Below, one piece after another: positions 20,701 through 27,745 of a DNA stretch of 64,000 bases. A program made the translations under genes and the position numbers. Within the stretch, counting starts at the first letter, position 1, and each line of letters begins with the position of its first letter. The notes under the pieces were generated by a model. That model did not search any database. It was not told the DNA's origin and saw nothing but the letters and a program-made list of their open reading frames with translations. The stretch comes from a virus, in the IMG/VR virus record IMGVR_UViG_3300023281_001622, positions 1-64,000 of that record. One strand, 5' to 3'.

Positions 20701-23700
20701 TGCTCGTCTAAGTAGAGCTGAGTCTTCATTAGCTGGTAGGTTACGTGACGACTACGCTGAAGGCAAAGCCATTGAAGTTGGCTTAGAACAATACGAGACA
20801 CGGGTGTTGCAGGAGCGCAGCTACAATCGCAGAGCGTTTAAGAATAACCAGCAGTCTAAAGAGATGGCTGTGCAGAGCTCACTGTATAAATCCCCTAGTG
20901 ATTTCAATTTACAATTACAGTCCACTGTCGATCGTATTTTGCAACAAAGCAACAAGCTCGTTGATGGGGACGTGAATAACCGTTATGCTGAGGAGGAAAG
21001 CGTGCCTTTGCCACAAAACGTGGTGAACATAAATGACGACGCAAGCACTTCAGGGTCTGTAGTGCCACAGGTGACTGGATCAAATACTGGTAATGCTGTT
21101 CCTTCACACAGTGCTGTTCCGTCTGTGTCTGGAGTGGAGCAATCCCCACAGGCTGAGATCGAGGCTGAGGAATACACGCAGAGGGTGAAGAAGCGTCTCT
21201 ACAATACAAATGGTAGATACAAAAAGCTTATGGATGAGTCTCCCAATCACCCACAAGCTGTTGAGGTGAATGGTCTTATTTCTACGTTGGCTGATATAGC
21301 TACCAATAAGTCATTTAGGATGGAGGTGCGCAATCAGGCTAACTCCACTTTATCCTCTTTGATAGGAGGCAAGTGGTCGCAGTTTTCTAGTAATGCCAAT
21401 TACCTCAGGAGCTTATCACAAGCGCCAGCTATTATAGATCAGGTTGTGGATGGTCTTAATTTGAAACACAAATCAATTAAAAATAATCCTATATTCCGAC
21501 ATCAACAAGCAGGGATAGCAGACTTGTTTAGTAAAACCAATCAAGCTTTCAAGAGAGGCTTTATGATGATGGGTGAGCAAGACTTCGGTGTGCATGGCAA
21601 TGCTGGACGTATGCCATACAAGGTGAAACAGACCGATCTTACAGACAGGTTCACCAAAAGCTCTAACCGAGCAGGTGCTTTGTTTATGACACAGGCTTAC
21701 GTAGGGACTTTGATAACCAACGTGTCCAAAGGTGGGGCTAAGCAACAGAGAAAACAGGTGTTTCGCAACATGTCTGCTCTTATGGAGGGTGCTATAATTA
21801 ATATAAATAATGCCAAGTTTTTAGACAGGGAAACATTACAGCTGTCGGAGTATGCGCAAGATATTATAAACAAGGCTTTGTCATGGTTTGAGGCTAATGC
21901 AAAAGCCACACCACAGCAATTGCATGATTATTTAATGTCCACGCTGAAGGGCGAAAAAGCGGAGATAGCTAAAGGTGTTATTAAAGAAGCTGTAGAGTTT
22001 TTCCAAGCTAACCAAGCAGGCACTGAAATCAGAGCGGCTTTTCATGGTAAGGAAGTTGGAGCGTATGAACGATACCTGCCATACCGAGGGTTCGATTTGA
22101 ATAAAACTGCAGATCTAGGTTTGGATGGTGTTAATGCCGAGCAGTATGTTGATGTCAGTAAGTCTTTTGAGCGTTCACGTTTTGAGTTGAATGATGCTGA
22201 ACAAACTAGAGGTTTGGACTTCAATGCTTTGCGAGCAATTTTGTCAGGAACAAATGCCCAGCTTTACCATGCTTATACACATGATGCCCTTACAAAGGCT
22301 AGGTATGACTTTGGTGGTCTCGGAGTGCATTCAGGTATCAACTCCGCTATTCGCGCACAAGCAATGGCAGACAAGACTCTTAGTAGAGAGCAACAAAACG
22401 CATTGATACAGATGAGTGCCACCATGGCACAGGAAGTGGAGCGACAGCGTTTTAACGATTCCAGCCATAACCCACACGCAGGCAAAGTGCTTAATATTGC
22501 TAATAGCGCAGGGTCTGCTGGTTATGCAATTACGCTTTCAAGTTTACAGCAGGCCTTCTTACAAACTGTCCCAGGATATCTGGCTTATGTGATTAACCAC
22601 CCTATAAAAGGGGCAAAGCTCACAAAGAACCTGATTAAAATGGCATTTTCATTCACACAGGGACAGTCTAATCGTTTGGTTGGGTCTAGTTTTGATTCTT
22701 ACTTTGATGATGTCAGTGGTTTTATTAAGCAGATTGCGCCTGAGATTTATGCTCGTGGTGTTGATGGTATTGACGAATTGAAGCACGGAGCGAGTAAGTT
22801 GAACATGAATGAGATTCATTCTTTGACTGATGCCACTCTTGCTGCGGGAACACTCCCCTTCAAAGCAATGAAGACTTTGATGGATTTAGTGTTGCACGCC
22901 ACTACAGGAGCGCCTGATGCGTTTTTAGTGAGAGCTATTTATGCTACAGAGTTTGAAGCTCGCACTGGAAGGACTATTGGTTCCGACACATTTGACAACA
23001 TTACTGCTACAGATATAGAAGCCGCTATCATGTCAGATGTAATAGCATTGGATATTATGGCTCAGTCTGATTCTGGTAAAAAAGGTGACTTTTTCCAGCC
23101 TGTTCAGCGAGCGGATAAGGCTGGGGCAGCTCTTGAAGTGTTACGCAAATCCGCGGGGGTTTACGCTAACCATCTGCTCAGTAAATCTGCTATGCTGCCA
23201 GCTGCTTTTTCCATGTTGAGATCTAAGGATATGAAGTTGCAGGGTGCACGTATTATCTCTGATTGGACATTGCAAATTGTCTTGTTTAACGCACTGAAGA
23301 TAAGGAGTATTGCTTATCTTACTGGTATTGTTTTGACAGGCAAACCTAATGATGAAGATGAATGGGATGATCTCAATGCTAAGTTGGCATCGGGTGAGGG
23401 TCTTACGACGGATGAACAGAAGAGACACGCTTCATTGAAGGTTGAATTTGATGCCTATGATCAGGCTGTGCTGGAGAAACAAAATTCTGTTTTGGAGGCG
23501 TGGCATTCGGTTCCTGGCACTGGGAACAAGTCAAAACTATGGACAGGAGATGATTTCATGTATTCGGTGGGAATAAAATCTGCTGTTGAAATGACTGGTA
23601 TGCTCACTCCAGTAATGGCGATACCAGAAATTAATGGCTTGGTGTTGGATGGAGTGAAAGGGCTTACAGCTCGGGCAACTGGTATTGACTATGCAGGTCG

Positions 23701-24724
23701 TGGTTCGAAACGAGTTACTGATGATTACACTAGATTCACTGACAAGATGGGTGCTCCTGGTAAGTTTGTCAGTAATCTGATCGTCTCAGGTTCTCATTAC
23801 GCTATGGCTCAATCCGATTATGAGATGAGTTATGATGATGTGTTATTGGGCTTGTATGCTTTTGGTGGTCTTAGGGAGTCTAGGGCGGCAGTTCAAGATC
23901 GAGTGATAGATAAAAACAATTCATACTACCATGTTAAGAAACATAGATCTGCTCCTGGATTGTTTGAGCATCGTCCACAAGCATTGCGTTTTCATAAACT
24001 GATGGATAGACCTACTGGATTGAATGATTTTTCTCTGGTTCACCATCCTGCTTCTCGTGTCGACATGAACATGTTTGAAGGCATGAAAATTGAGGAAGTT
24101 GATTTGTTGAATCGCCCATATAACGATGGTGATTCTATGCAGATGTCCACTGGGTTTTTGAAGAGCACGAATTACCGCTTAGCTATGATTGACACCTTGG
24201 AAACGAGTGGTAAATCGAAGGTTATGCTCGACAGGGTGTATGGTCAGGCACGTGCTACAGGGATAGAGCCTACGAACATTATTCCTACTGGTAAGAAACA
24301 AAGTTACATCACTCAGCACGCGCATGTCACTGCTGACAGGGTGTTTATTGTTCATGACAACAAGGTGGGCTTTGAGCGTGACAGAAAGAGCACTGAGCGA
24401 GTGGATGCTATCATGTTGGTTGAGAAGGATAACGTCTTATACGATCATGGGTTGAGCATGGCTTACAATGGCGATGCTAGTATCACCTACTACGGCATCA
24501 GCCGTTTACCGAAGCAGGTTCAGAAAGAATATAGGGAACGCTACAAGCGAGCTGATGAGGTGCAGAAGAACGGCAGTTTGGGCACGATCAATTCAGCGAG
24601 ATCGAAAAAGAACCCGAGAACACAATCACAGCAATCACAGCAATCTAAGGTTAAATCACCGAGTGTGAGGAGTGATCCACGGGGTGGTCGTGATTTGCGG
24701 CTACTAAGGCGTCTGGGTCGATAG
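11759..24724 (+). CDS. Giant virion-associated (ejection or polyvalent-type) protein, 4,321 aa
   Basis: One uninterrupted 13-kb frame. An N-terminal third with mixed helix includes a small-residue hydrophobic stretch near residue 425 (FGSTIGIVGGAGGGLIARYG) and LAEGAEEGVVELG near residue 700, a glycine-acidic element common in giant phage ejection proteins. A Thr/Pro-rich linker with low-complexity acidic repeats lies around residues 880-1320 (AEQEREQES occurs twice). Degenerate metalloprotease-like His segments follow (VDEETRHVVLF near 1410; GLTEETTHSLDNL near 2615), then long helices and a Lys/Arg-rich C-terminus. No RNA polymerase DxDxD or T-x-x-G-R motif was found. It probably enters the cell with the DNA and may form the transenvelope channel; enzymatic parts remain unproven. 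Confidence 0.6.
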   Translation: MLEEDNEQDDDLDLEVEQPDPLTPLREKKLTFEDIATRPEFQSADLDTRLGYIDNLAKHNKSLFEGQDAEEDNLYIDAQTQLQQRLVSSADAMKNAPEWSKEHHKMSYDTLVEFYDSDKTQEDFDKFEYQQAEVNQNLRMGEYSQYLKPLKSGADSVEMEVGGEVASLTDFSDAKSRVENGEFVYLATDDYISNTEDGYIDPDMPANIGRAYDAENDVWNEDVTLNNVKRMSADEEVKWAEDIVNAISGIEDVETLQSKIVEMGATRSQITKRVGMGLLSLNTGEYLLNSLYDDSAMSSEYGSEDDFNEFLSRSPEASEKYKQAVTRYNSRNGENSFYVKPLQWLGNTAVDILGDDVDSAELAAFGNLQQQYAQDWVSRNKDKAGVTRDDIKAVYGEEGNIKKDLGVTGWQELKETWRGAIQNAFGSTIGIVGGAGGGLIARYGDETSALADKMLRLNTLSAKDWWSGLKQNFKGATFEEHKKHESKVDKTFFEWQSHYDNKPRHMNAEQQAAWEAETTVLVDRLAEESMARATAYFGDEAGNVDDYNILKTPDLLAEASAYASNANPKSLERMQSILRVNPTTRGYRNERDDFALSLGTDGMNKLAQGYFGGHTAGWQELGVEVASMATGYAGAKMILKARKATRFATLAQTAPKEAVQKMLKQDALMLTKKGKFIKAASRAKYPAALIPASLAEGAEEGVVELGNPDITWDSFKHAVKQGMMGGAGLGVPVTAIAAHQTIKNEQANRDFVLGEKLGELVVEERDAIIGKLIESDANLTAEALYDAEDARQEIRSNTISVDDLEFTQSERAARFEDARGNYQEAKKASDAAPQDEALKQEAAAAFTYAVTAKQMYEESTQALIDAGKIDLQSKEGAVNPGDTKSSPKATQARSSSLPATSLPVAEQKGTGGKGTGSSKSNPTVDNLSDSAETRLENEQDESAWQEAKSKYNITFVEGGRKQTAQAFMKAAQQIQRDLNSKDPSVVEAARNEARVLGAKQRARAKYARKTGGDAVAGIIAEEADKFEALASGSTTSPAQTQDTTPPTPTPPPTVTAEERAAEDARIDQEAGEATAETDAPEVQRPGSRLKVTKKKAVKQEPTTTPQVGETRTVYKPDGTPVEVSVTAVSDSGAYRGDTQSGENILASGVDHFEQNPTTEDRAIVSSDISTTKKFQGVKMSELSDADLATADNVLTERIAKRPNGKQAADFASRADLTAIKAEVARRASATSQDTVGIAEPETSTQEEPAFVNLLLNAEQEREQESSGVASVSAEQEREQESNDSSESDSVDVLDTQHNSLSDAVKIATDVLDAPQNEEQTGVSFKAMVQSMAPGLDLSNIDVQFTDGDTTLGIVPYAYADGRQADKYTIKVSRKWRERLAKHVGVDDYSKATPAQKRLVALWVARAVDEETRHVVLFKNTTPEQRAEIAKDILADKKAVEVLGLYFKREGSLEQQENEDDANFHNRIVAEFINIVQQRAVYGLSNSEFMNMVAGLSDSVRKFVSSILQQLKAYLTGRQDVEYSPVVQDHINKLNKAIDVVMRDKSAQVQNVLPTEEFVPAKFDYLPQRGVEQEQDLELDYLRSVNDSLLRPVAGADLDTIDGAFGVNAQGNLFIRLSAQVLKQVQARLADVEAMKALQLKRAFPSLATVVANFNSRKVFVNAVSIIVDYTKSASVKADVIYKRYTNAVHSYRSAYDKWQALHEDKVAEAAPLKAAYEKSKSEGKEDTDLLDEWLRVVDDPAVDQARRGVERLHTELLLAENAMPKSFRRAMSTVMQVAGLAKSAPSVEYLKQRGLALGASVEARLERQALRERALQAVKPMIRFFENLNLTPFLGNSIRNHAPTKALMRFNDGNLDIAELGFLMSRLARQEVFVTITPRMVADMIGVKNRIIRMQKEGGKYDTKNDVILKRIDAVLDHKIVKSMDQSEIDRHYASDVFASDNFGTSVFFLRKDDTLRKDGKISYQLSPQHLGEFEAEAFNQKRAADVRYTMGANYSGRIHRAHKLGNISLTYKQAVERGDPAAPLTIGLEGTSRKSEGAPALLQAIADTLLVDEMGVPNDNKADANKVAIPFPGYIKKGAKNPNIQLEWTKAIGKFFRLISAQNLTDEQKSLHPVSQYADAILELAIQHYKNPSIYNYNNLMFRVMNLSDLVVEMKKQVVNQQQSIGEYRLDFRMLENIERQVQKANVSNINPLQLEQLLDTNTSVDAATAVIYKEGESSELFTNKDDSNKQTELNEQARVHGLDYKSTEKEAAQKRSLMLAVLFDLDIRKAKDWAAGFNSTRALDAHLFEKLDDAVVMYNSTTTSTERIQLAELLGAVTMTEGRNADFYTALRGMSEERQLQALRTALELDKEQLNSGGWSKSSVASLIEHSQSEQAIVGLKGKGSYGKVVMTRLLDYIQRYNLDEVFITSFINNGKEHRRVVGGVTTLEHLMEQTGRKRAVVNNIIGIMKGVRRARADVNQLTQDITIQEAKIKELTDKGITEKELDDAANLQVIGSYIMNLPPGKVDTPTFRKLFGRVGALDSTESTTQEFLGSLLSEKYGDVTVVVYDASGLNKKDVGYETNHLLLNEAGEVKAILMEGVDGHFSTGAEKIVSQLTVHALQAGLTEETTHSLDNLKLALDQYFAGDFIEVQTQAEVRALMEMQTKVTTLDESIFDDYKQRSHHWQVRQLESINADLAKVMGWGKATGDMYTHFSEMSNVDFIMATLLNDRMRHYVGHIAAGNTTFNATSSAISEESIANANTYLEVGKFDAFSADNSAIEQDMLSNVGEELTDEESANLGAGASADTQFGISPGTTYLSTYYKDDSAVSVFPQIVGFAFDMIAASDAVAATPSIDYKGQRDAQSDSIPSAHSVTDFFDYTFKEKQIKKSKQTARERIWFGIAEFNKEDRWVSINHTNYATPDSGLVNSTELRMYRDAKRAALEVYDAFKAKIDDLRKTQESIAKALADYDVSDTPFFIVDPTDMMHAHLKRDYAAVTARLSRAESSLAGRLRDDYAEGKAIEVGLEQYETRVLQERSYNRRAFKNNQQSKEMAVQSSLYKSPSDFNLQLQSTVDRILQQSNKLVDGDVNNRYAEEESVPLPQNVVNINDDASTSGSVVPQVTGSNTGNAVPSHSAVPSVSGVEQSPQAEIEAEEYTQRVKKRLYNTNGRYKKLMDESPNHPQAVEVNGLISTLADIATNKSFRMEVRNQANSTLSSLIGGKWSQFSSNANYLRSLSQAPAIIDQVVDGLNLKHKSIKNNPIFRHQQAGIADLFSKTNQAFKRGFMMMGEQDFGVHGNAGRMPYKVKQTDLTDRFTKSSNRAGALFMTQAYVGTLITNVSKGGAKQQRKQVFRNMSALMEGAIININNAKFLDRETLQLSEYAQDIINKALSWFEANAKATPQQLHDYLMSTLKGEKAEIAKGVIKEAVEFFQANQAGTEIRAAFHGKEVGAYERYLPYRGFDLNKTADLGLDGVNAEQYVDVSKSFERSRFELNDAEQTRGLDFNALRAILSGTNAQLYHAYTHDALTKARYDFGGLGVHSGINSAIRAQAMADKTLSREQQNALIQMSATMAQEVERQRFNDSSHNPHAGKVLNIANSAGSAGYAITLSSLQQAFLQTVPGYLAYVINHPIKGAKLTKNLIKMAFSFTQGQSNRLVGSSFDSYFDDVSGFIKQIAPEIYARGVDGIDELKHGASKLNMNEIHSLTDATLAAGTLPFKAMKTLMDLVLHATTGAPDAFLVRAIYATEFEARTGRTIGSDTFDNITATDIEAAIMSDVIALDIMAQSDSGKKGDFFQPVQRADKAGAALEVLRKSAGVYANHLLSKSAMLPAAFSMLRSKDMKLQGARIISDWTLQIVLFNALKIRSIAYLTGIVLTGKPNDEDEWDDLNAKLASGEGLTTDEQKRHASLKVEFDAYDQAVLEKQNSVLEAWHSVPGTGNKSKLWTGDDFMYSVGIKSAVEMTGMLTPVMAIPEINGLVLDGVKGLTARATGIDYAGRGSKRVTDDYTRFTDKMGAPGKFVSNLIVSGSHYAMAQSDYEMSYDDVLLGLYAFGGLRESRAAVQDRVIDKNNSYYHVKKHRSAPGLFEHRPQALRFHKLMDRPTGLNDFSLVHHPASRVDMNMFEGMKIEEVDLLNRPYNDGDSMQMSTGFLKSTNYRLAMIDTLETSGKSKVMLDRVYGQARATGIEPTNIIPTGKKQSYITQHAHVTADRVFIVHDNKVGFERDRKSTERVDAIMLVEKDNVLYDHGLSMAYNGDASITYYGISRLPKQVQKEYRERYKRADEVQKNGSLGTINSARSKKNPRTQSQQSQQSKVKSPSVRSDPRGGRDLRLLRRLGR

Positions 24725-24819
24725 GGCTATCTGGAGGGGTGCTAGCCTAGTGCCTCTGCCCTGATTACATAAACAAGCTAAAGTCTCTCAGAACGCACGT
24801 ATGGGGCTTTAAAGGCTAT

Positions 24820-24838
24820 ACCCTTGATTTACAAGGGT
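24820..24838 (+). terminator. Possible terminator after the giant-protein gene
   Basis: A 7-bp perfect stem, ACCCTTG and CAAGGGT, with a 5-nt loop lies 96 bp after the stop codon and is followed by TTTGGGG. The U-run is short, so termination may be weak. It separates the virion operon from the att/integrase region. Confidence 0.4.
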
Positions 24839-24846
24839 TTGGGGTG

Positions 24847-24867
24847 TTTGTTACAAAATTTGTTACA
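24847..24867 (+). repeat. Paired TTTGTTACA repeats, left arm-type sites
   Basis: TTTGTTACA occurs at 24847-24855 and 24859-24867 in the same orientation, 12 bp apart. A third exact copy is at 25029. Copies on both sides of the tRNA-like core are what integrase arm-binding sites look like in attP regions. Confidence 0.6.
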
Positions 24868-24920
24868 GTGCCTTTTGGTTACTTACGTAACTCCTTGCCT
24901 ATCAATGAAAAAGGGAGAAA

Positions 24921-24956
24921 TGGAGCATAGCGGATTCGAACCGCTGACTCGCCTTG
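24921..24956 (-). other. attP core: tRNA 3'-end sequence
   Basis: On the minus strand this reads as the 3' part of a tRNA: a 5-bp T-stem AGCGG/CCGCT around the loop TTCGAAT, then a 7-nt acceptor strand ATGCTCC and discriminator A. The sequence before the T-stem (GGCGAGTC) fits a variable loop. The rest of a tRNA (D-arm, 5' acceptor) is absent, so this is not a gene. Its place 95 bp before the integrase start, between arm-type repeats, marks it as the phage attachment site, where integration would rebuild a host tRNA. The T-arm and acceptor resemble tRNA-Ala, but the isotype is not secure. Confidence 0.8.
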
Positions 24957-25028
24957 ATGGCATTATATGTTGCAAAACTGTTGTATTTGGTCAAGCTTGG
25001 AATCCTAGTTTCGTATCTGGAACTACAC

Positions 25029-25047
25029 TTTGTTACATTGTGTTACA
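25029..25047 (+). repeat. Right arm-type repeats (TTTGTTACA and TGTGTTACA)
   Basis: An exact TTTGTTACA (25029-25037) and an 8/9 match TGTGTTACA (25039-25047) lie immediately before the integrase ATG. Occupancy by integrase could also repress its own promoter (inference). Confidence 0.55.
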
Positions 25048-25050
25048 CTC

Positions 25051-26073
25051 ATGGCTTCACACTACACACGAAAAGGCAGTCCCTACTACTGGATGCGTTA
25101 TATGGCTCCCGATGGAGCTTGGAAAGCGAAAAGCACAGGTATCCGTGTCAGCACAAATGGCTCCCTGCGTCGTGTTAAGAATATGGTGGATAAGCAGGAT
25201 TTGGAGGAACAACTATGCAAGGACGATGGTGTTGATGCTGCGTTTAGTAATTGGGTGGTGGCTTGGCTCGATTACCAATTCAAACCTACAACAGCTTGGC
25301 GCTATAGGAATGCTTGGACTCGTCTCAGAGAGTTCTTTGATGTTAAGGGTATAGTGCATCCACAGGAGGTGACTTACCAGATATGCCACGAGTATATGCG
25401 ATGGCGCACTGATCCAGAGATATGCAGGAAAGACTACAGGAAGCCTTGTGCTTGGAACACAGGGCTTACTGAGCTGAGAACACTAGGCACAATTGAACAG
25501 GAGGCTGTGAGGAGGGGTTACATTATGGCTAATCCTTGTTCTAGGCTCAGATTGGGGAGAAAGAATGTCACTGAGAAGAGAGAGATTACTGGGGACGAAA
25601 TTAAACTTATCGAATCCCAAATACACTCCTGCCTCCAGTGGATGCAAGACGCATGGCTTGTCGCAATCAAACAAGGGTGTCGATTAAGTGAGGTGCGAGT
25701 GAAGATGGATAATGTTAATATCAACACTGGCGTCATCACATTCGACGCAAAAGGAGGAAAACAGCATAGTGCTCCTCTACATAGAGATTTGTTGCCTTTG
25801 ATACAAAGGGCTAAAGACGAAGGTAGGGACGTTTTAGTAGACCTGCCTTATGGTAGCGTTCCTTCTAAGAAGTTTGCTGGGTTTTTTAAGAAGCTTGGTA
25901 TTGAGAATGTCACTTTTCACTCTATCAGGGTCACTGTAGTGACACGTTTAGCTCGGGCTGGGTATAGTGAGAGTCAGACAATGGAATATGTAGGTCATTG
26001 CTCGTCTATGGTGCATGCAATATACAGAAAGCTAAAGCCTGCTGATCTCAAGCATCTTGGAGATGCTCTTTGA
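25051..26073 (+). CDS. int: Tyrosine recombinase (integrase)
   Basis: Catalyses site-specific integration and excision. All catalytic residues are visible: R211 (GCRLSEV), a Lys in the beta-hairpin (K234 or K237), H290-S-I-R293, H316 (VGHCS) and the nucleophile Y325 (AIYRKL). Residues 1-45 (RKGSPYYWMRYMAPDG) fit an arm-DNA-binding domain and ~60-170 the core-binding domain. The ATG at 25051 was chosen over an in-frame ATG at 25030 because the longer version would be read through an arm repeat and lacks family-like sequence. The adjacent attP core and repeats support function. The 3' end overlaps the convergent gene by 26 bp. Length 340. Confidence 0.95.
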   Translation: MASHYTRKGSPYYWMRYMAPDGAWKAKSTGIRVSTNGSLRRVKNMVDKQDLEEQLCKDDGVDAAFSNWVVAWLDYQFKPTTAWRYRNAWTRLREFFDVKGIVHPQEVTYQICHEYMRWRTDPEICRKDYRKPCAWNTGLTELRTLGTIEQEAVRRGYIMANPCSRLRLGRKNVTEKREITGDEIKLIESQIHSCLQWMQDAWLVAIKQGCRLSEVRVKMDNVNINTGVITFDAKGGKQHSAPLHRDLLPLIQRAKDEGRDVLVDLPYGSVPSKKFAGFFKKLGIENVTFHSIRVTVVTRLARAGYSESQTMEYVGHCSSMVHAIYRKLKPADLKHLGDAL

Positions 26074-26323
26074 TCTGTTGTTGTCCATTGTTGAGTTTTT
26101 TCCTTAAATGCTCAATGTAAGCTTGTGAGGCTCCAGCTTGCTTTGCTAATTCACACACTTCTGCAATGTTTGCTGTGTATGTAAGATTGCCTATAAGTAT
26201 TTCGTTTGAAAGCTCAACTAGTAAGTTGAATGCTGATTGTTTGTCGTGTGATATATTACACATAAGTATCTTGTTACATAGTTCACTTAGTAAAAGGAAT
26301 GATGTTTGATCATAGTTTTTCAT
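26048..26323 (-). CDS. Hypothetical early protein, helical
   Basis: 91 residues, helical, with Cys/Leu-rich first half and a helix-turn-helix-like segment (AEVCELAKQAGASQAYIEHLR) around residues 52-72. It could bind DNA, for example as an integrase-linked regulator, but this is weak. The start overlaps the stop of the tiny gene upstream (ATGA), and the 3' end overlaps the convergent integrase gene by 26 bp, so transcription of the two could interfere. Confidence 0.5.
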   Translation of the reverse strand: MKNYDQTSFLLLSELCNKILMCNISHDKQSAFNLLVELSNEILIGNLTYTANIAEVCELAKQAGASQAYIEHLRKKLNNGQQQIKEHLQDA

Positions 26324-26436
26324 CTTTCTTGAACAGGATGCCAGGCGAATAGTTTTTCAGCGTGGTTGAATCCTAGTTTGTATGCTCCGAGGCATGCTAC
26401 TGCTGTGAATATTATTGATAGTAATAGTGTTTTCAT
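26320..26436 (-). CDS. Tiny single-span membrane protein (38 aa)
   Basis: Starts MKTLLLSIIFTAVACLGAYK, one hydrophobic helix with a Cys that could be a lipobox-like site, then a short charged tail ending VQER. Both ends overlap neighbours by ATGA, strong evidence for translation despite its size. Function unknown; one of four tiny membrane proteins in the early region. Confidence 0.6.
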   Translation of the reverse strand: MKTLLLSIIFTAVACLGAYKLGFNHAEKLFAWHPVQER

Positions 26437-26603
26437 GGTTGTTTTTCTTGATAGCGGTTAAAGGTAAATGCAGATACATCTCCGTTTATTACACAAGATT
26501 CTAAGTAAGTAAGTAGGTCGTCATAGATTAGTTCTTCTCTTTCTCCGTAGAACTCTTCACGAAATGTTACTTCGTATAGTTTGGTTGTTGTTTCTGTTTT
26601 CAT
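26433..26603 (-). CDS. Hypothetical acidic protein (56 aa)
   Basis: Begins MKTETTTKLYEVTFREEFYG; acidic and mixed alpha/beta. It overlaps the tiny membrane-protein gene by ATGA. Start context is AAAAAACAACC-ATG, the same as several early genes. No family recognised. Confidence 0.55.
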   Translation of the reverse strand: MKTETTTKLYEVTFREEFYGEREELIYDDLLTYLESCVINGDVSAFTFNRYQEKQP

Positions 26604-26668
26604 GGTTGTTTTTTTTAAGATTTGTTAGTGAGATCAATCCACTGTTTTTGTGTTTTTGTCGTAATTTT

Positions 26669-26869
26669 TCATGTATTTAGGATGGCTTCTTTTAGCATAG
26701 GGTCGAACTGATCTTCGGCATCAGCATAGTAGGGCTTGCCATTGAACAGCCAAGCAACTGTCTTGCCTTGCTCATTGGGGTCGGTTGTGGTGTATGCATC
26801 GAAGTGTTGCACACCATTGTCATCTATGTAGTCTGATAATACTTCACGGAATCTGGATTCTGCTTTCAT
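26669..26869 (-). CDS. Hypothetical small early protein (66 aa)
   Basis: Mixed alpha/beta, acidic, with FDAYTTTDPNEQGKTVAWLF in the middle. Start overlaps the upstream stop by ATGA. Not recognised. The 65-bp gap after it is A/T-rich with no clear structure. Confidence 0.5.
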   Translation of the reverse strand: MKAESRFREVLSDYIDDNGVQHFDAYTTTDPNEQGKTVAWLFNGKPYYADAEDQFDPMLKEAILNT

Positions 26870-27048
26870 GGCCTTGGCAAGGTGGGAATTAGTTCGTATT
26901 TACCTACGTTATAGCAGTCATTGCAGTATACTGATGTTACCTCGAATTCTAACTCTTGCTTTTTTTTATTCCATTGAGCATAGACATCGTAATCTAAGTC
27001 TGTTGATTTGCAGGATGGGCAACATGGGGTCATCTTTTCTTTTGTCAT
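26866..27048 (-). CDS. Small zinc-ribbon protein (60 aa)
   Basis: Two cysteine pairs, C-C-P-S-C near residue 9 and Y-C-N-D-C near residue 42, separated by beta-rich sequence, form a typical zinc ribbon. Such phage proteins often bind nucleic acid or host proteins; the target is unknown. It overlaps the downstream gene by ATGA. Confidence 0.6.
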   Translation of the reverse strand: MTKEKMTPCCPSCKSTDLDYDVYAQWNKKKQELEFEVTSVYCNDCYNVGKYELIPTLPRP

Positions 27049-27074
27049 GGTTTGGTTTGGTTTGTTTGTTTTGG

Positions 27075-27500
27075 CTATTCGTTATTGAACAGCACACTAC
27101 AACCTTGGAGGGTTACACCGTTGTTCTCCAAAGGAATTTCTTCGACGGTGGTGTATTCGGAGTCCAAGGTGTGAGAATACTCTAAGTAATCATCCTCAAA
27201 GTCTTCTGCCGCCTTAATGATTTCTTTGCGTGTTGCATTGTCTGGAACCTCTACCTCTCTGTGACTAATGTGAACTTCTCTCACTGCTACATTGTATTTT
27301 TTCATTGGTTTGGTTGTTTTTATTGTGTGAGTGATTACTCCTTCGAGGTTGTAGGTGTCGGTCAGCACATCAAGTAAAGCGAACGACCATTCGTCGGGAG
27401 CTGATAGGTATGCGTTTTGCATAGCTTGGGCGTTGTAGCCGAGGTCAATCATGCGTTTTGCCACAGTGTTGAGGTCAATAGTCAATAGGTGTTTGGGCAT
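27075..27500 (-). CDS. Hypothetical early protein (141 aa), two-part
   Basis: Residues 1-65 are helical; from M66 (MKKYNVAVREVHISHREVEV) there is a distinct acidic alpha/beta domain of a type seen in small phage proteins, so an internal start at that Met or a fusion is possible. The N-terminal part is well formed and lies 2 bp from the upstream gene, so the longer version is preferred. Function unknown. Confidence 0.5.
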   Translation of the reverse strand: MPKHLLTIDLNTVAKRMIDLGYNAQAMQNAYLSAPDEWSFALLDVLTDTYNLEGVITHTIKTTKPMKKYNVAVREVHISHREVEVPDNATRKEIIKAAEDFEDDYLEYSHTLDSEYTTVEEIPLENNGVTLQGCSVLFNNE

Positions 27501-27501
27501 A

Positions 27502-27714
27502 TTAGTATTGGTTTGTGGTTTGTCTTTGAATTTGCTTTGCGGTTAGCTTGTTTTTCATAGGGTCATCATGAAATTGTGCATGATTGGATTGCTCTACGCA
27601 TATCAAGGAGATGGCTGGGTCACCTAGTGCATTACTTACGGCATCTGTGATTGTGGTAAGTTTGCGCTTGAGGCGCGTGTCTTGCTGGTTAGCGATGTCT
27701 AGTATTAGTCTCAT
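27502..27714 (-). CDS. Hypothetical early protein (70 aa)
   Basis: Starts MRLILDIANQQDTRLKRKLT; a basic amphipathic N-terminus followed by a mixed region. It lies 2 bp from the next gene. Not recognised. Confidence 0.45.
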   Translation of the reverse strand: MRLILDIANQQDTRLKRKLTTITDAVSNALGDPAISLICVEQSNHAQFHDDPMKNKLTAKQIQRQTTNQY

Positions 27715-27745
27715 GCCTTATTTGATTTGATTTTGTTTTTTATAG

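Noticed and set aside
11759-24724. Giant protein as an N4-like virion RNA polymerase
   Set aside because: Similar in size, but no T-x-x-G-R or DxDxD motif was found on reading the whole protein, and no other N4-type genes are near.
24921-24956. Functional tRNA gene
   Set aside because: Only T-arm and acceptor 3' strand are present; the D-arm and 5' acceptor are missing, and it lies next to the integrase.
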